A stretch of DNA of 64,000 nt, taken from NCBI GenBank assembly GCA_024234815.1, contig JACKNO010000001.1:868001-932000 (forward strand), read 5' to 3'. How positions within the stretch are numbered: the stretch's first letter is position 1; every line of letters starts with the position of its first letter. The translations under genes were made by a program, and so were the position numbers. Below are positions 10,154 through 18,420 of this stretch, piece by piece. The notes under the pieces were generated by a model. The model was not told where the DNA came from, made no database searches, and saw nothing but the letters and a program-made list of their open reading frames with translations. The DNA comes from Pseudomonadales bacterium (GTDB lineage Bacteria > Pseudomonadota > Gammaproteobacteria > Pseudomonadales > Halieaceae).

Positions 10154-11176
10154 GTGTTTGATCTGAGCGCATGTCATGTGGAGCGGACCAGCGACCACAA
10201 TTACCTGGTCAGCTGGCGGACGTCCAGGCCCGGCCAGAAGGTGGCCGTCTATATGGCTGACAGCCCCGATCGCTATTACGCGGGTACTGATCCGGGCACG
10301 CCCTTGCGCTATTCAACGGAACAGCAAGTTCTCATCCCCAATCCGGACAGGGAAGTCAGGCACTATTTCTACCTGGAGTCGGAGCGCGGCGAGGGGGTGA
10401 TATTGGCGGAACGCCAGCTGACTCTTGAGGGGGTGCCGAATTTCCGGGACCTGGGAGGATATGTCGCCGGTGACGGGCGCCGGCTGAAGTGGGGCAAACT
10501 CTATCGATCGAGCAAGTTGTCGACATTGACCGAGGTCGACAGGGAGTATGTGCGTCGACTGGGTCTCACCCTGGTATGCGATTTTCGCCAGGTATTGGAG
10601 CAGGAACTGGAACCCACGCGGATCGGCGGCGAGAACTCGCCAATTCTGACCAGTCTGCCGGTAATGCCGGGCAGCTCCGCCAGTTTTCTGGAGAACCTGC
10701 ATAACGGCATCATCGCGGTTGATGATGCCGCCGCATTCATGCAGCAGATCAACCGTGATTTTGTCATCAACCAGATGCCGCAGTATGCCGAAATGTTTCA
10801 GTTGTTGCTGGTGGGAGACCAGCAGCTGCTGATCCACTGTGCCTCAGGTAAGGATCGCACCGGTTTCGGCGCCGCTCTCATCCTGGATGTGCTGGGAGTG
10901 GACGAGGACGCCATCGTCAACGACTACCTGCTAACCAACAATTACCTCTCTATCGACAAGGAGATCGCTCGCCTGTCCGCCCAGCTGACAGATCACTCCG
11001 GGGCCGCGGTTTCCGAGGAGGTGCTGCGACCGATGCTGGAAGTGCGCCCCGAGTACATCAGGGCCTGCTTCGAAGAGATAAGAAGGCGCTACAATTCGAA
11101 AGAGCATTTCTACGAGTCAGCGCTGCGTCTGGACAATGTCAAAGTGCGACAATTGAAAGATCGTTACCTGCACTAG
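10154..11176 (+). CDS. Tyrosine-phosphatase-like protein (Y_phosphatase3 family)
   Basis: The protein has 340 residues. From about residue 90 it matches the bacterial tyrosine/lipid phosphatase family that begins with NFRDLGGY and carries the P-loop HCASGKDRTG. Here the nucleophile Cys229 and Arg235 of the CX5R motif and the general-acid Asp234 area are all intact. Residues 1-88 form a separate beta-rich N-terminal region, resembling a fibronectin-III-like or carbohydrate-binding fold, that many relatives lack. No signal peptide is visible. A GTG start at 10154 is chosen because a stop lies in frame at 10124 and GGGA sits 5-8 bases upstream. It is monocistronic and converges with the two-component genes. 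The substrate (phosphotyrosine, phosphoinositide or other) is unknown. Confidence 0.8.
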   Translation: MFDLSACHVERTSDHNYLVSWRTSRPGQKVAVYMADSPDRYYAGTDPGTPLRYSTEQQVLIPNPDREVRHYFYLESERGEGVILAERQLTLEGVPNFRDLGGYVAGDGRRLKWGKLYRSSKLSTLTEVDREYVRRLGLTLVCDFRQVLEQELEPTRIGGENSPILTSLPVMPGSSASFLENLHNGIIAVDDAAAFMQQINRDFVINQMPQYAEMFQLLLVGDQQLLIHCASGKDRTGFGAALILDVLGVDEDAIVNDYLLTNNYLSIDKEIARLSAQLTDHSGAAVSEEVLRPMLEVRPEYIRACFEEIRRRYNSKEHFYESALRLDNVKVRQLKDRYLH

Positions 11177-11235
11177 CAGAAAAATCGCAGCTATGAATTT
11201 TGCAGGTGCCGCTTTTGGTGAATTCTCCCGCTTGG

Positions 11236-11253
11236 GAGCAAGCCTTTGCTCCG
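11236..11253. terminator. Hairpin between convergent genes
   Basis: A perfect 7-bp inverted repeat (GGAGCAA / TTGCTCC, 4-base loop) lies between the phosphatase and the convergently transcribed LytTR regulator. There is no T-run, so terminator activity is uncertain. Confidence 0.3.
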
Positions 11254-11318
11254 GCTGCTGTTCTGGTGGGGCATCAGCAGGCGGCGCGGGCCATTCCGGT
11301 TGACCGGTCGTATCCCGG

Positions 11319-12131
11319 CTATCGCGGTACCTGGCCCTCGAGCAGCGCTTTTATCCTGTCGCTGTAGCTGCGGCTCACTTTGAGCGTGGCTCCACCTTCC
11401 AGGGTTAAAATGTACTCGCCATTGAGGTGGGAAGCGGCGCTCACGATGGCGTTCGTGTTTACGATGCTGGAGCGATGAACACGGATAAACGTATCGGGGT
11501 CGAGGGTGGACTCCAGTCGCTTCATGGTGGTGCGCATGATATGGGTCCTGCCGTCCGCGTGTACGCACATGTAGTCGCCAGCCGCGTCTATCCACTGTAT
11601 TGCCGCGATTTTTATGAACTGGAATTCGTTGCCGTCCTTGATGGTCAGCCTTTCGGGCCGGCTCCGGGACGCCGAGTCGTCCAACACCAGTTCCCTTGCC
11701 GCGTCGGTCCCTGTTCTGCCACTCACCAGGGCCATCAGCCGATCCTTGCTGCCCAGTGATCTTACCGCGTGGCGCTCAACGGCGCGGCTGACCGCCTCCT
11801 GCAGGCGTTCATCATCTATCGGTTTGAGGACATAATCGACGGCGTGAATTTTGAAAGCATCTATGGCATAACGGTCGAAGGCGGTTACAAAAATAACCAG
11901 GGGCATGACATCCGCCTGCAACTCGCACACCACGTCGAAGCCATCCATGCCCGGCATTTGTATATCCAGGAATACCAGGTCGGGCGACTCTGTATTGATA
12001 ACCCGTATCGCTTCCTCGCCATTGGCGCACTCAGCGATGACATCCACCGTACCGGTTTCTGCCAGCCGAAGTGCCAGTCCTCGCCTGGCGAGCTTCTCAT
12101 CATCGACAACGACTGCCCGCAAAGGTGTCAT
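11319..12131 (-). CDS. LytTR-family response regulator
   Basis: This is a 270-residue AlgR/LytR-type transcription regulator. Residues 1-120 form a receiver domain with the acidic pair Asp10/Asp11, the phosphorylation site Asp56 (FLDIQMPGMDG), a Thr in VTAF and Lys in LKPI. Residues about 165-265 form a LytTR DNA-binding domain with the typical 'IQWIDAAGDYMCVHADG' and 'FIRVHRSSIVN' blocks. It is encoded directly after the sensor kinase with a 4-base overlap, so the kinase is its evident partner. Targets are unknown; no LytTR-type direct repeats were recognised nearby. Confidence 0.94.
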   Translation of the reverse strand: MTPLRAVVVDDEKLARRGLALRLAETGTVDVIAECANGEEAIRVINTESPDLVFLDIQMPGMDGFDVVCELQADVMPLVIFVTAFDRYAIDAFKIHAVDYVLKPIDDERLQEAVSRAVERHAVRSLGSKDRLMALVSGRTGTDAARELVLDDSASRSRPERLTIKDGNEFQFIKIAAIQWIDAAGDYMCVHADGRTHIMRTTMKRLESTLDPDTFIRVHRSSIVNTNAIVSAASHLNGEYILTLEGGATLKVSRSYSDRIKALLEGQVPR

Positions 12132-13222
12132 GTTTTACCCTGCTCGATCTCCAGTGGAATGTGAATGATGACAGTCAGTCCGTGGGGATCTGTGGTTTCA
12201 ATGCCAAAAAACTGATTGTCGCCGTAGATTTCACTCAGGCGCTCCCTGCAATTGATCAGGCCGACGCCGTTCTTCCGGGGCATGCCATTTTGCTGAAGTT
12301 CCAGCCCCGGCCCATCGTCCACTACAGACAGTATCAGTTTGTCGCCGGAGACCGAGGCACTGACGGCGATTGAGCCCCCATTTATCGCCGTGGAGATAGC
12401 GTACTTGATGGAGTTTTCAACCAGCGGTTGCAGCAGCAGGCTTGGCATAAGCGCGGTGCTGGCGGCGTCGTCAATGTCGAAGCTGAGCTGCAGGCGCTCG
12501 TCGAATCGAACTTTCTCGATATCGAGGTAGAGTTTTAGCGCTTCCACTTCCTCGGCCACCGTCACTTTCAGCATCGGGTCGTTATCCAGCGAATAGCGCA
12601 GAAACCTGCTCAGCCGCGTGACCATGGTGTTCGCCAGTTGCGTGTTCTGGTCGAGAATCAGGGTCGATATCGCGTTCAGAGTATTGAACAGGAAATGCGG
12701 GTTCAACTGGTAGTGCAGCATTTTAAGCTGCGCTTCATGAGCCATCGCGGTCGCCTTCAGGCGCCGTTGCTGCTCCTCCTGTGCGATCAGGTAGTACTTG
12801 ATCCCGAAATACAGCGCGCTCCACACGACCATGACCATGAATGCGCTGGTGGTGCCCTCGAAGTGCGCCCAGAACTGCATTTCGGGTGATTCAAACTCTT
12901 TTGCGGACATGGGGAACAGGCTCTGGAAGATCAGCACCCGACTTGCCATCCATGTGGCCCCGGCGACCAGGGACCCAGCCAGAATAGCGATCCCCCGCCA
13001 TGCAATCTCTTTCTCCCAGACCCAGTGGTAGAGTCGTCGCAGCAGCAGGGTGATCAACATGCCCAGTGTGCTGACGATGGGGAGGTAAATGATGTACAGG
13101 CTTTCGGATTTCCCCCAGACCAGCATGCCCAGGTAGAAAGTGATAGCCCAGCTGCCCCATCCGGCCAGTTGCAGTGCCCAGAAGAGGTAGCGTTTGCTTT
13201 GTAATAAATGCTGGAATGGCAT
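12128..13222 (-). CDS. LytS/AlgZ-type sensor histidine kinase
   Basis: The protein has 364 residues. Four hydrophobic segments span about residues 10-160 (near 13-33, 42-62, 78-98 and 125-148) with little periplasmic exposure. A short coiled-coil linker follows, then the His_kinase domain with LHYQLNPHFLFNTLNAIS, which holds the phospho-acceptor histidine, and a HATPase_c domain with VENSIKYA and DDGPGL. This architecture is that of the AlgZ/LytS family that pairs with LytTR regulators. The stop overlaps the regulator start (ATGA). The signal sensed is not evident from the membrane part. Confidence 0.93.
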   Translation of the reverse strand: MPFQHLLQSKRYLFWALQLAGWGSWAITFYLGMLVWGKSESLYIIYLPIVSTLGMLITLLLRRLYHWVWEKEIAWRGIAILAGSLVAGATWMASRVLIFQSLFPMSAKEFESPEMQFWAHFEGTTSAFMVMVVWSALYFGIKYYLIAQEEQQRRLKATAMAHEAQLKMLHYQLNPHFLFNTLNAISTLILDQNTQLANTMVTRLSRFLRYSLDNDPMLKVTVAEEVEALKLYLDIEKVRFDERLQLSFDIDDAASTALMPSLLLQPLVENSIKYAISTAINGGSIAVSASVSGDKLILSVVDDGPGLELQQNGMPRKNGVGLINCRERLSEIYGDNQFFGIETTDPHGLTVIIHIPLEIEQGKT

Positions 13223-13315
13223 TGGGATATTATAGAGTGGCTTCAGGCTTGGCGGTGTCTGTCTGTCGCATTATTGGCTCGGTTCGTCTGAAATGGCCGC
13301 TTCATCAGTTGATAA

Positions 13316-13338
13316 CCCCCGCATGATGGGGGCTTTTT
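13316..13338 (+). terminator. Factor-independent terminator-like hairpin
   Basis: CCCCC and GGGGG flank a 7-base loop and are followed by CTTTTT on the plus strand, the usual form of an intrinsic terminator. However, both flanking genes (hutH and the kinase) run on the minus strand, on which the hairpin is followed only by TTAT. It may act on hutUH read-through in that direction, or stop antisense transcription. It lies in the 199-base space between hutH and the kinase, where nothing else is seen. Confidence 0.5.
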
Positions 13339-13421
13339 ACTGTCTCGAAATGGACTGGAAGTGGGCTGGAAATATCCGGCGCCGAAAGCCAATAGCTGCG
13401 GTTCACCCTGCGCGCAGAGCG

Positions 13422-14951
13422 CTAGTTGCTCAGGCGGCAGCCCTTGTGCAGCAGGGGTAGCAGGGCGCCGTCGTTAACCAGCCCCATTGCCTTCTCGATA
13501 TCGGGCGCGAAATAGCGGTCCTTGTCGTAGAAAGGCACCTGCTCGCGCAGTGCGGAGCGCGCCTGTTCCAGGCGCGCGGAAGAGCACAGGGGCGCCAGGA
13601 AATCCAGCCCCTGACAGGCCGCCAGCCACTCAATGGCCAGTATACCGCTGGTGTTATCGTTCATTTCCCCCAAACGCCTCGCGGCGAAGGTCGCCATGGA
13701 TACGTGATCTTCCTGGTTGGCGGAGGTGGGCAGGCTGTCGACAGAGGCCGGGTGTGCCAGGGATTTGTTCTCGCTGGCCAGCGCCGCCCCGGTCACCTGG
13801 GCGATCATGAAGCCGGAGTTGACGCCGCCGTTATCCACGAGGAAGGCCGGCAGGCCGGACAGTTGGGAATCGATCAGCAGCGCCATGCGGCGCTCGGAAA
13901 GAGCGCCAATTTCGGCGATCGCCAGGGCGATATTGTCCGCCGCCATGGCGATGGGCTCCGCGTGGAAATTGCCGCCGGATATGATGTCGCCCTCCGCGAC
14001 GAATACCAGCGGGTTGTCGGAGACGGCGTTGGCCTCCACCAGGATTACCTCGGCGGCGGCGCGCAGTTGTTGCAGGCAGGCGCCCATCACCTGGGGCTGG
14101 CAGCGCAGGGAGTAGGGGTCCTGTACCTTGCGACAGTCGCGGTGCGACTCTTCAATCTGGGAGTGGTCCAGCAGGTGGCGGTAAGCCGTTGCCATGTCGA
14201 TCTGGGCGCGATGACCGCGCGCCGCGTGGATGCGCCCGTCAAAGGGCGTGCGCGAGCCCCGCGCCGCCTCTACCGTAAGCGCGCCGATCACCGTGGCGGC
14301 GGCGAGTGCGTTTTCCGCCCGCAACAGCCCCTCCACCGCCAATGCGGTGGATACCTGGGTACCATTGAGCAGGGCCAGCCCTTCCTTGGGGGCCAGCACC
14401 AGGGGCCGGAGCCCGGCAATTTCCAGGCCCTGCGCGGCGCTGAGGCGCTCGCCCGCATGGCTGACCTCGCCCTCGCCCAGCAGCGGTGCGCTCATGTGCG
14501 CCAGCGGCGCCAGGTCGCCCGATGCCCCCACCGACCCCTTTGCCGGGATGCAGGGATAAACCTCCTTTTCCAGCAGCGTGATGAGGGACTCGATTACCTG
14601 CAGGCGGACACCGGAATAACCCCTCGCCAGCGAATTGATTTTCAGCACCATCAGCAGGCGCACTATGGGCTCCGGCAGCAACTCACCGATGCCCGCGGCA
14701 TGGCTCAGCACGATGCTGCGCTGCAGGGTCTCCAGTTCGTCGGCCTCGATCCTGGTGTTGGCGAGCAGGCCGAAACCGGTGTTGATGCCGTACACGGTGC
14801 GACCCTGCGCCATGACATCCGCCACGGTTTGCGCGGCGGCCTCGATGCCGGGAAGGCAAGCGGGGCTCAGGGTGATGCGCACGGCTTGCGCCAGCACCCG
14901 TTTCAGGTCCGGCAGGCTCAGCTCGCCGGGAGTCAGTTCGAGTTCAAACAT
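13422..14951 (-). CDS. hutH: Histidine ammonia-lyase
   Basis: HutH removes ammonia from L-histidine to give trans-urocanate, the first step of histidine use. The 509-residue protein carries the Ala143-Ser144-Gly145 triad within VGASGDLAPL, which cyclises to the MIO cofactor, and the Tyr-containing YGINTGFG motif near residue 54. The length is normal. The start at 14951 is preferred over an in-frame upstream codon at 15020 for two reasons: it is preceded by GGGGAGG at good distance, and homologues begin at this point. The longer frame would run 65 bases into hutU. It lies 4 bases after the hutU stop, so hutC-hutU-hutH form one minus-strand operon. Confidence 0.97.
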   Translation of the reverse strand: MFELELTPGELSLPDLKRVLAQAVRITLSPACLPGIEAAAQTVADVMAQGRTVYGINTGFGLLANTRIEADELETLQRSIVLSHAAGIGELLPEPIVRLLMVLKINSLARGYSGVRLQVIESLITLLEKEVYPCIPAKGSVGASGDLAPLAHMSAPLLGEGEVSHAGERLSAAQGLEIAGLRPLVLAPKEGLALLNGTQVSTALAVEGLLRAENALAAATVIGALTVEAARGSRTPFDGRIHAARGHRAQIDMATAYRHLLDHSQIEESHRDCRKVQDPYSLRCQPQVMGACLQQLRAAAEVILVEANAVSDNPLVFVAEGDIISGGNFHAEPIAMAADNIALAIAEIGALSERRMALLIDSQLSGLPAFLVDNGGVNSGFMIAQVTGAALASENKSLAHPASVDSLPTSANQEDHVSMATFAARRLGEMNDNTSGILAIEWLAACQGLDFLAPLCSSARLEQARSALREQVPFYDKDRYFAPDIEKAMGLVNDGALLPLLHKGCRLSN

Positions 14952-14955
14952 GGGT

Positions 14956-16629
14956 TCAGGCCTCCCCAAGCATGGGCAGGTCCAGCCCGTTGTCGCGTGC
15001 ACACTGTTGGGCGAGGTCATAGCCGGCGTCCGCGTGTCGCATTACACCGGTACCGGGGTCGTTCCACAGCACCCGACCGACGCGTTCGCCGGCGGCAGCA
15101 CTGCCATCGCAGACAATCACCACCCCGGCGTGCTGGCTGAAGCCCATGCCGACGCCGCCGCCGTGATGCAGGCTGACCCAGGTGGCGCCGCTTGCGGTGT
15201 TGAGCAGGGCGTTGAGCAGTGGCCAGTCACTGACGACGTCGGAGCCGTCCTGCATGGCCTCGGTTTCCCGGTTGGGCGAGGCCACTGAGCCGCTGTCGAG
15301 GTGGTCGCGGCCGATCACGATAGGCGCTTTCAGCTCGCCGCTGGCAACCATCTCATTGAAGGCCTGGCCGAGCCGGGCGCGGTCCTTCAGGCCCACCCAG
15401 CAGATGCGAGCGGGAAGTCCCTGGAACTGGATGCGCTCACGCGCCATGTCCAGCCAGTTGTGCAGCTGCGGATTATCGGGAATGAGTTCCTTCACCTTCG
15501 CGTCGGTCTTGTAGATATCCTCCGGGTCGCCGGAGAGGGCCACCCAGCGAAACGGACCGATACCTTCGCAGAACAGTGGCCGAACATAGGCCGGAACGAA
15601 GCCCGGGAAGTCGAAGGCGTTGCTAACGCCTTCCTCCAGCGCCATCTGGCGGATGTTGTTGCCATAGTCCAGGGTCGCCGCGCCATTGTCCTGCAGGCTG
15701 AGCATGGCCCGCACCTGCACCGCCATCGACTGTTTGGCGGCCTTCACCACGCCGGCCGGGTCACTCAATCGCTTTGCGGCGGCCTCTTCCAGGCTCCATC
15801 CTTGCGGCAGGTAGCCGTTCAGGGGGTCGTGGGCGCTGGTCTGGTCAGTCACGACATCGGGGGTGATGCCGCGCTCCAGCAACTCCTCAAAGATATCTGC
15901 GGCGTTGGCGAGCAGACCGACACTCACCGCCTCGCCCCTGGCGCGGGCATCCTCAATCATGGACAGTGCCTGGTCGAGACTGGACGCCTTCTTGTCCAGG
16001 TAGCCATTGCCCAGTCGGAAATCGATGCGCGATTCGTCCACCTCCACGGCGAGCATGGAAAACCCGGCCATGGTGGCAGCCAGCGGTTGCGCCCCGCCCA
16101 TACCGCCGAGTCCTCCCGTCAGAATCCAGCGCCCCTGTGCAACGCCGTCGAAATGCTGCCTGGCCACCGCGGCGAAAGTTTCGTAGGTGCCCTGCACGAT
16201 GCCCTGGCTGCCGATGTAGATCCAGGAACCGGCAGTCATCTGGCCGTACATCATCAGGCCCTTGCGGTCGAGTTCATTGAAGTGCTCCCAGTTCGCCCAG
16301 TGGGGAACCAGGTTGGAGTTGGCGATCAGTACCCTGGGAGCCTCGCTGTGGGTGCGAAACACGCCCACTGGTTTGCCGCTCTGGATCAGCAGGGTCTCGT
16401 TATCCTCCAGCCGTTTCAGGGTTTCCACGATTTTATCGTAGCAGTCCCAGTTGCGTGCGGCGCGGCCAATGCCGCCGTAGACCACCAGCGTCCGGGGGTG
16501 TTCGGCCACGGCCGGGTCCAGGTTGTTCATCAGCATGCGCAGGGGCGCTTCAGTCAGCCAGCTTTTGGCGCTCAGTGTCGTCCCGGTGGGCGCGTGGATA
16601 ACCCGGTCACTGCTGCGATTGTCGTTCAT
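14956..16629 (-). CDS. hutU: Urocanate hydratase
   Basis: HutU adds water to urocanate using NAD+ as an electrophile and yields 4-imidazolone-5-propionate. The 557-residue length is typical of the family. The glycine-rich segment GGLGGMGGAQPLAA near residues 175-188 is the conserved NAD-binding region, and the C-terminal half ends with the conserved HHGGGVGMG stretch near residue 500. The gene lies 22 bases downstream of hutC and 4 bases upstream of hutH. It should be repressed by HutC through the palindrome at 17399-17416. Confidence 0.98.
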   Translation of the reverse strand: MNDNRSSDRVIHAPTGTTLSAKSWLTEAPLRMLMNNLDPAVAEHPRTLVVYGGIGRAARNWDCYDKIVETLKRLEDNETLLIQSGKPVGVFRTHSEAPRVLIANSNLVPHWANWEHFNELDRKGLMMYGQMTAGSWIYIGSQGIVQGTYETFAAVARQHFDGVAQGRWILTGGLGGMGGAQPLAATMAGFSMLAVEVDESRIDFRLGNGYLDKKASSLDQALSMIEDARARGEAVSVGLLANAADIFEELLERGITPDVVTDQTSAHDPLNGYLPQGWSLEEAAAKRLSDPAGVVKAAKQSMAVQVRAMLSLQDNGAATLDYGNNIRQMALEEGVSNAFDFPGFVPAYVRPLFCEGIGPFRWVALSGDPEDIYKTDAKVKELIPDNPQLHNWLDMARERIQFQGLPARICWVGLKDRARLGQAFNEMVASGELKAPIVIGRDHLDSGSVASPNRETEAMQDGSDVVSDWPLLNALLNTASGATWVSLHHGGGVGMGFSQHAGVVIVCDGSAAAGERVGRVLWNDPGTGVMRHADAGYDLAQQCARDNGLDLPMLGEA

Positions 16630-16651
16630 GGCGTCGTCCTCAAATGGGTTC

Positions 16652-17353
16652 TCAAAAGTTCAGGTGGCCGCCGATTCGGTAGCGGCTGCCGGGATAAATA
16701 AGTGTGGATATATTGACGATGCCCCGCTGGCACCAGGTGCGCCTGTTGAGCTTCAGGCAGGGCTCCCCGCGCTTGATCTGAAGCGCACGGCCGATCTCGC
16801 TGTCGACGGTGACCGCCTCGATACTCTGGTCCGCCTCGGTCAGGGGCGAGATCGATGAGAGGTAATGGCTGGGGGTTGTCACGGTGAAATCCTGGCTGAG
16901 ATATTCCGGTCCGAAGCGCGGGTTTACAAAGCGCTCCTCGTACTGGAGCGGCAGGGTGTTTTCCCAGTGCAGCAGTATGCTGTGGAATATCTCGGCGCCC
17001 TCGCCAAGGCCAAGCAACAGGGCGTTTGTGCGCTCCGCAGGTACGGCTTCGAGCAGCAGGACCTCGGCGCGGTGCTGGTGCCCGCGGGCGGTGATCTCCT
17101 CGTCGATGCTCCTGACGGTGAGCATGGAACTCATTGGGCGCGCGTCCGCCACGAAGCTGCCCAAGCCCTGGGTGCGCACCAGCAGGCCCTCTTCCCCCAG
17201 TTCCTGCAGGGCGCGCCGCGCGGTCATCCGGCTCACCCCGAACTCCGTCGCCAGCGCATTTTCCGATGGCACCCGGTCACCCGCCTTCCAGCGCGAGGTG
17301 TCGATGCGGCGGATGATGTGCTCCTTGATCCGGGTGTAGCGAGGTTTGCCCAT
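16652..17353 (-). CDS. hutC: Histidine utilization repressor (GntR family, HutC)
   Basis: The 233-residue protein has an N-terminal GntR winged helix-turn-helix (residues about 5-72, with PSENALATEFGVSRMTARRAL) and a C-terminal UTRA ligand-binding domain (about 90-230). HutC proteins bind urocanate and then release hut promoters. Its position at the head of the hutUH arm, next to an 18-bp perfect palindrome 46 bases upstream of its start, agrees with autoregulation and control of both arms. The gene starts at the ATG at 17353. Confidence 0.96.
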   Translation of the reverse strand: MGKPRYTRIKEHIIRRIDTSRWKAGDRVPSENALATEFGVSRMTARRALQELGEEGLLVRTQGLGSFVADARPMSSMLTVRSIDEEITARGHQHRAEVLLLEAVPAERTNALLLGLGEGAEIFHSILLHWENTLPLQYEERFVNPRFGPEYLSQDFTVTTPSHYLSSISPLTEADQSIEAVTVDSEIGRALQIKRGEPCLKLNRRTWCQRGIVNISTLIYPGSRYRIGGHLNF

Positions 17354-17398
17354 GGCGCTGCTATGCTGGTTTGGAGGTGGGAGTATTCTAGTTGTCTA

Positions 17399-17416
17399 TA
17401 CTTGTATATACAAGTA
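17399..17416. promoter_or_regulatory. HutC operator palindrome
   Basis: TACTTGTATATACAAGTA is an 18-bp perfect palindrome with the TGTATATACA core known for HutC-type operators in Pseudomonas. It lies 46 bases upstream of hutC and about 200 bases upstream of hutG, in the only divergent intergenic space of the hut locus. The flanks (GTC on the left, GAC on the right) add partial symmetry. I infer it controls both arms. The remaining bases to 17615 show no second full copy and no gene. Confidence 0.8.
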
Positions 17417-17615
17417 GACTGTGCGGAGTTTATGGGACGGCCGTATTTGCTCGTACAGAATACTCGTGGGGAATGTGCGCTGGTGAGAACCCATTGTTTA
17501 TGGGCTTTGCGCGCAGGAGTTGGGTGAGTGCCTGAGGACAGGGAGTGCTTGTGATTACAGGAGCGCGAATGAGAAAGCTTGAGTACAGGCCCCGCCCGGC
17601 GCAGGGTGCCGTTTG

Positions 17616-18416
17616 ATGGAGCCCTTCGAATTCACGTCGGGATCGGTGCCGCTGCTGCTCAGCATTCCCCATTGCGCCACGCAACTGCCACCGGAAATCG
17701 CCGCAACGATGACGCCTGCGGCACTGGAACTGACCGACACCGACTGGCATGTCGATACCCTGTATGACTTTGCCGGTGACATGGGGATCGGCGTGATCCG
17801 GCCCCGTTATTCGCGCTACGTCATCGACCTGAACCGGCCCCCGGATGACAGCGAACTGTATCCCGGGGCAAACGGTACCGGGCTATGCCCGACAACTACC
17901 TTTGCGAACGAAGCGCTTTACCGGCAGGGTCATGAACCAGATGACGCCGAAATCGCACGCAGGTTGGATAGCTGGTGGCGGCCCTACCATTCCAAACTGC
18001 AATCGGAACTGCAACGCCTGCGCGAGCGGCACGGAGTCGCCCTGTTGTTCGAGGCGCATTCCATAGCCTCCGTGGTGCCGCGCCTGTTCGAAGGTCAGCT
18101 CCCCGACCTGAATGTGGGTACCGCAGATGGCGCAAGCTGTGCCCCCGCGCTTATGCAACAGGTGCAAACGGTACTGGACGGCCAGTCGAAATACAGTCAT
18201 GTAACAAACGGTCGCTTCAAGGGCGGGTATATCACGCGCGCCTATGGCCAACCCGAGAAAGGTGTGCATGCACTGCAACTGGAATTAGCCCAATGCAATT
18301 ACATGGACGAAAAGCCGCCCTTTACCTACCTGCCCGAGGAGGCCGAGCACCTGCGGCACTTGCTGCGGCAACTGTTGCGGCGGATTCTGGACTGGGGAGA
18401 GGCGCAAGCCGCCTGA
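17616..18416 (+). CDS. hutG: N-formylglutamate deformylase
   Basis: HutG hydrolyses N-formyl-L-glutamate to glutamate and formate, the last step of the five-step (HutF-HutG) pathway. The 266-residue protein has the family's N-terminal SVPLLLSIPHCATQ with a metal-ligand histidine, the DxxVDTLYDFA-like acidic stretch near residues 45-55, and a LLFEAHSIAS strand near 149-158. An ATG at 17616 is chosen over the TTG directly before it; AGGG stands 9 bases upstream. hutI starts 4 bases after the stop, so hutG-hutI-hutF is one plus-strand operon divergent from hutCUH. Confidence 0.94.
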   Translation: MEPFEFTSGSVPLLLSIPHCATQLPPEIAATMTPAALELTDTDWHVDTLYDFAGDMGIGVIRPRYSRYVIDLNRPPDDSELYPGANGTGLCPTTTFANEALYRQGHEPDDAEIARRLDSWWRPYHSKLQSELQRLRERHGVALLFEAHSIASVVPRLFEGQLPDLNVGTADGASCAPALMQQVQTVLDGQSKYSHVTNGRFKGGYITRAYGQPEKGVHALQLELAQCNYMDEKPPFTYLPEEAEHLRHLLRQLLRRILDWGEAQAA

Positions 18417-18420
18417 ACAA

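Noticed and set aside
13704..15140. A 478-codon open frame on the plus strand opposite hutH
   Set aside because: It lies antisense to a clear hutH, reads as a His/Gly/Gln/Arg-rich sequence without domain features and reflects codon bias of the real gene.
15301..16701. A 466-codon plus-strand frame opposite hutU
   Set aside because: Shadow of hutU; composition rich in His, Gln and Arg, no motif.
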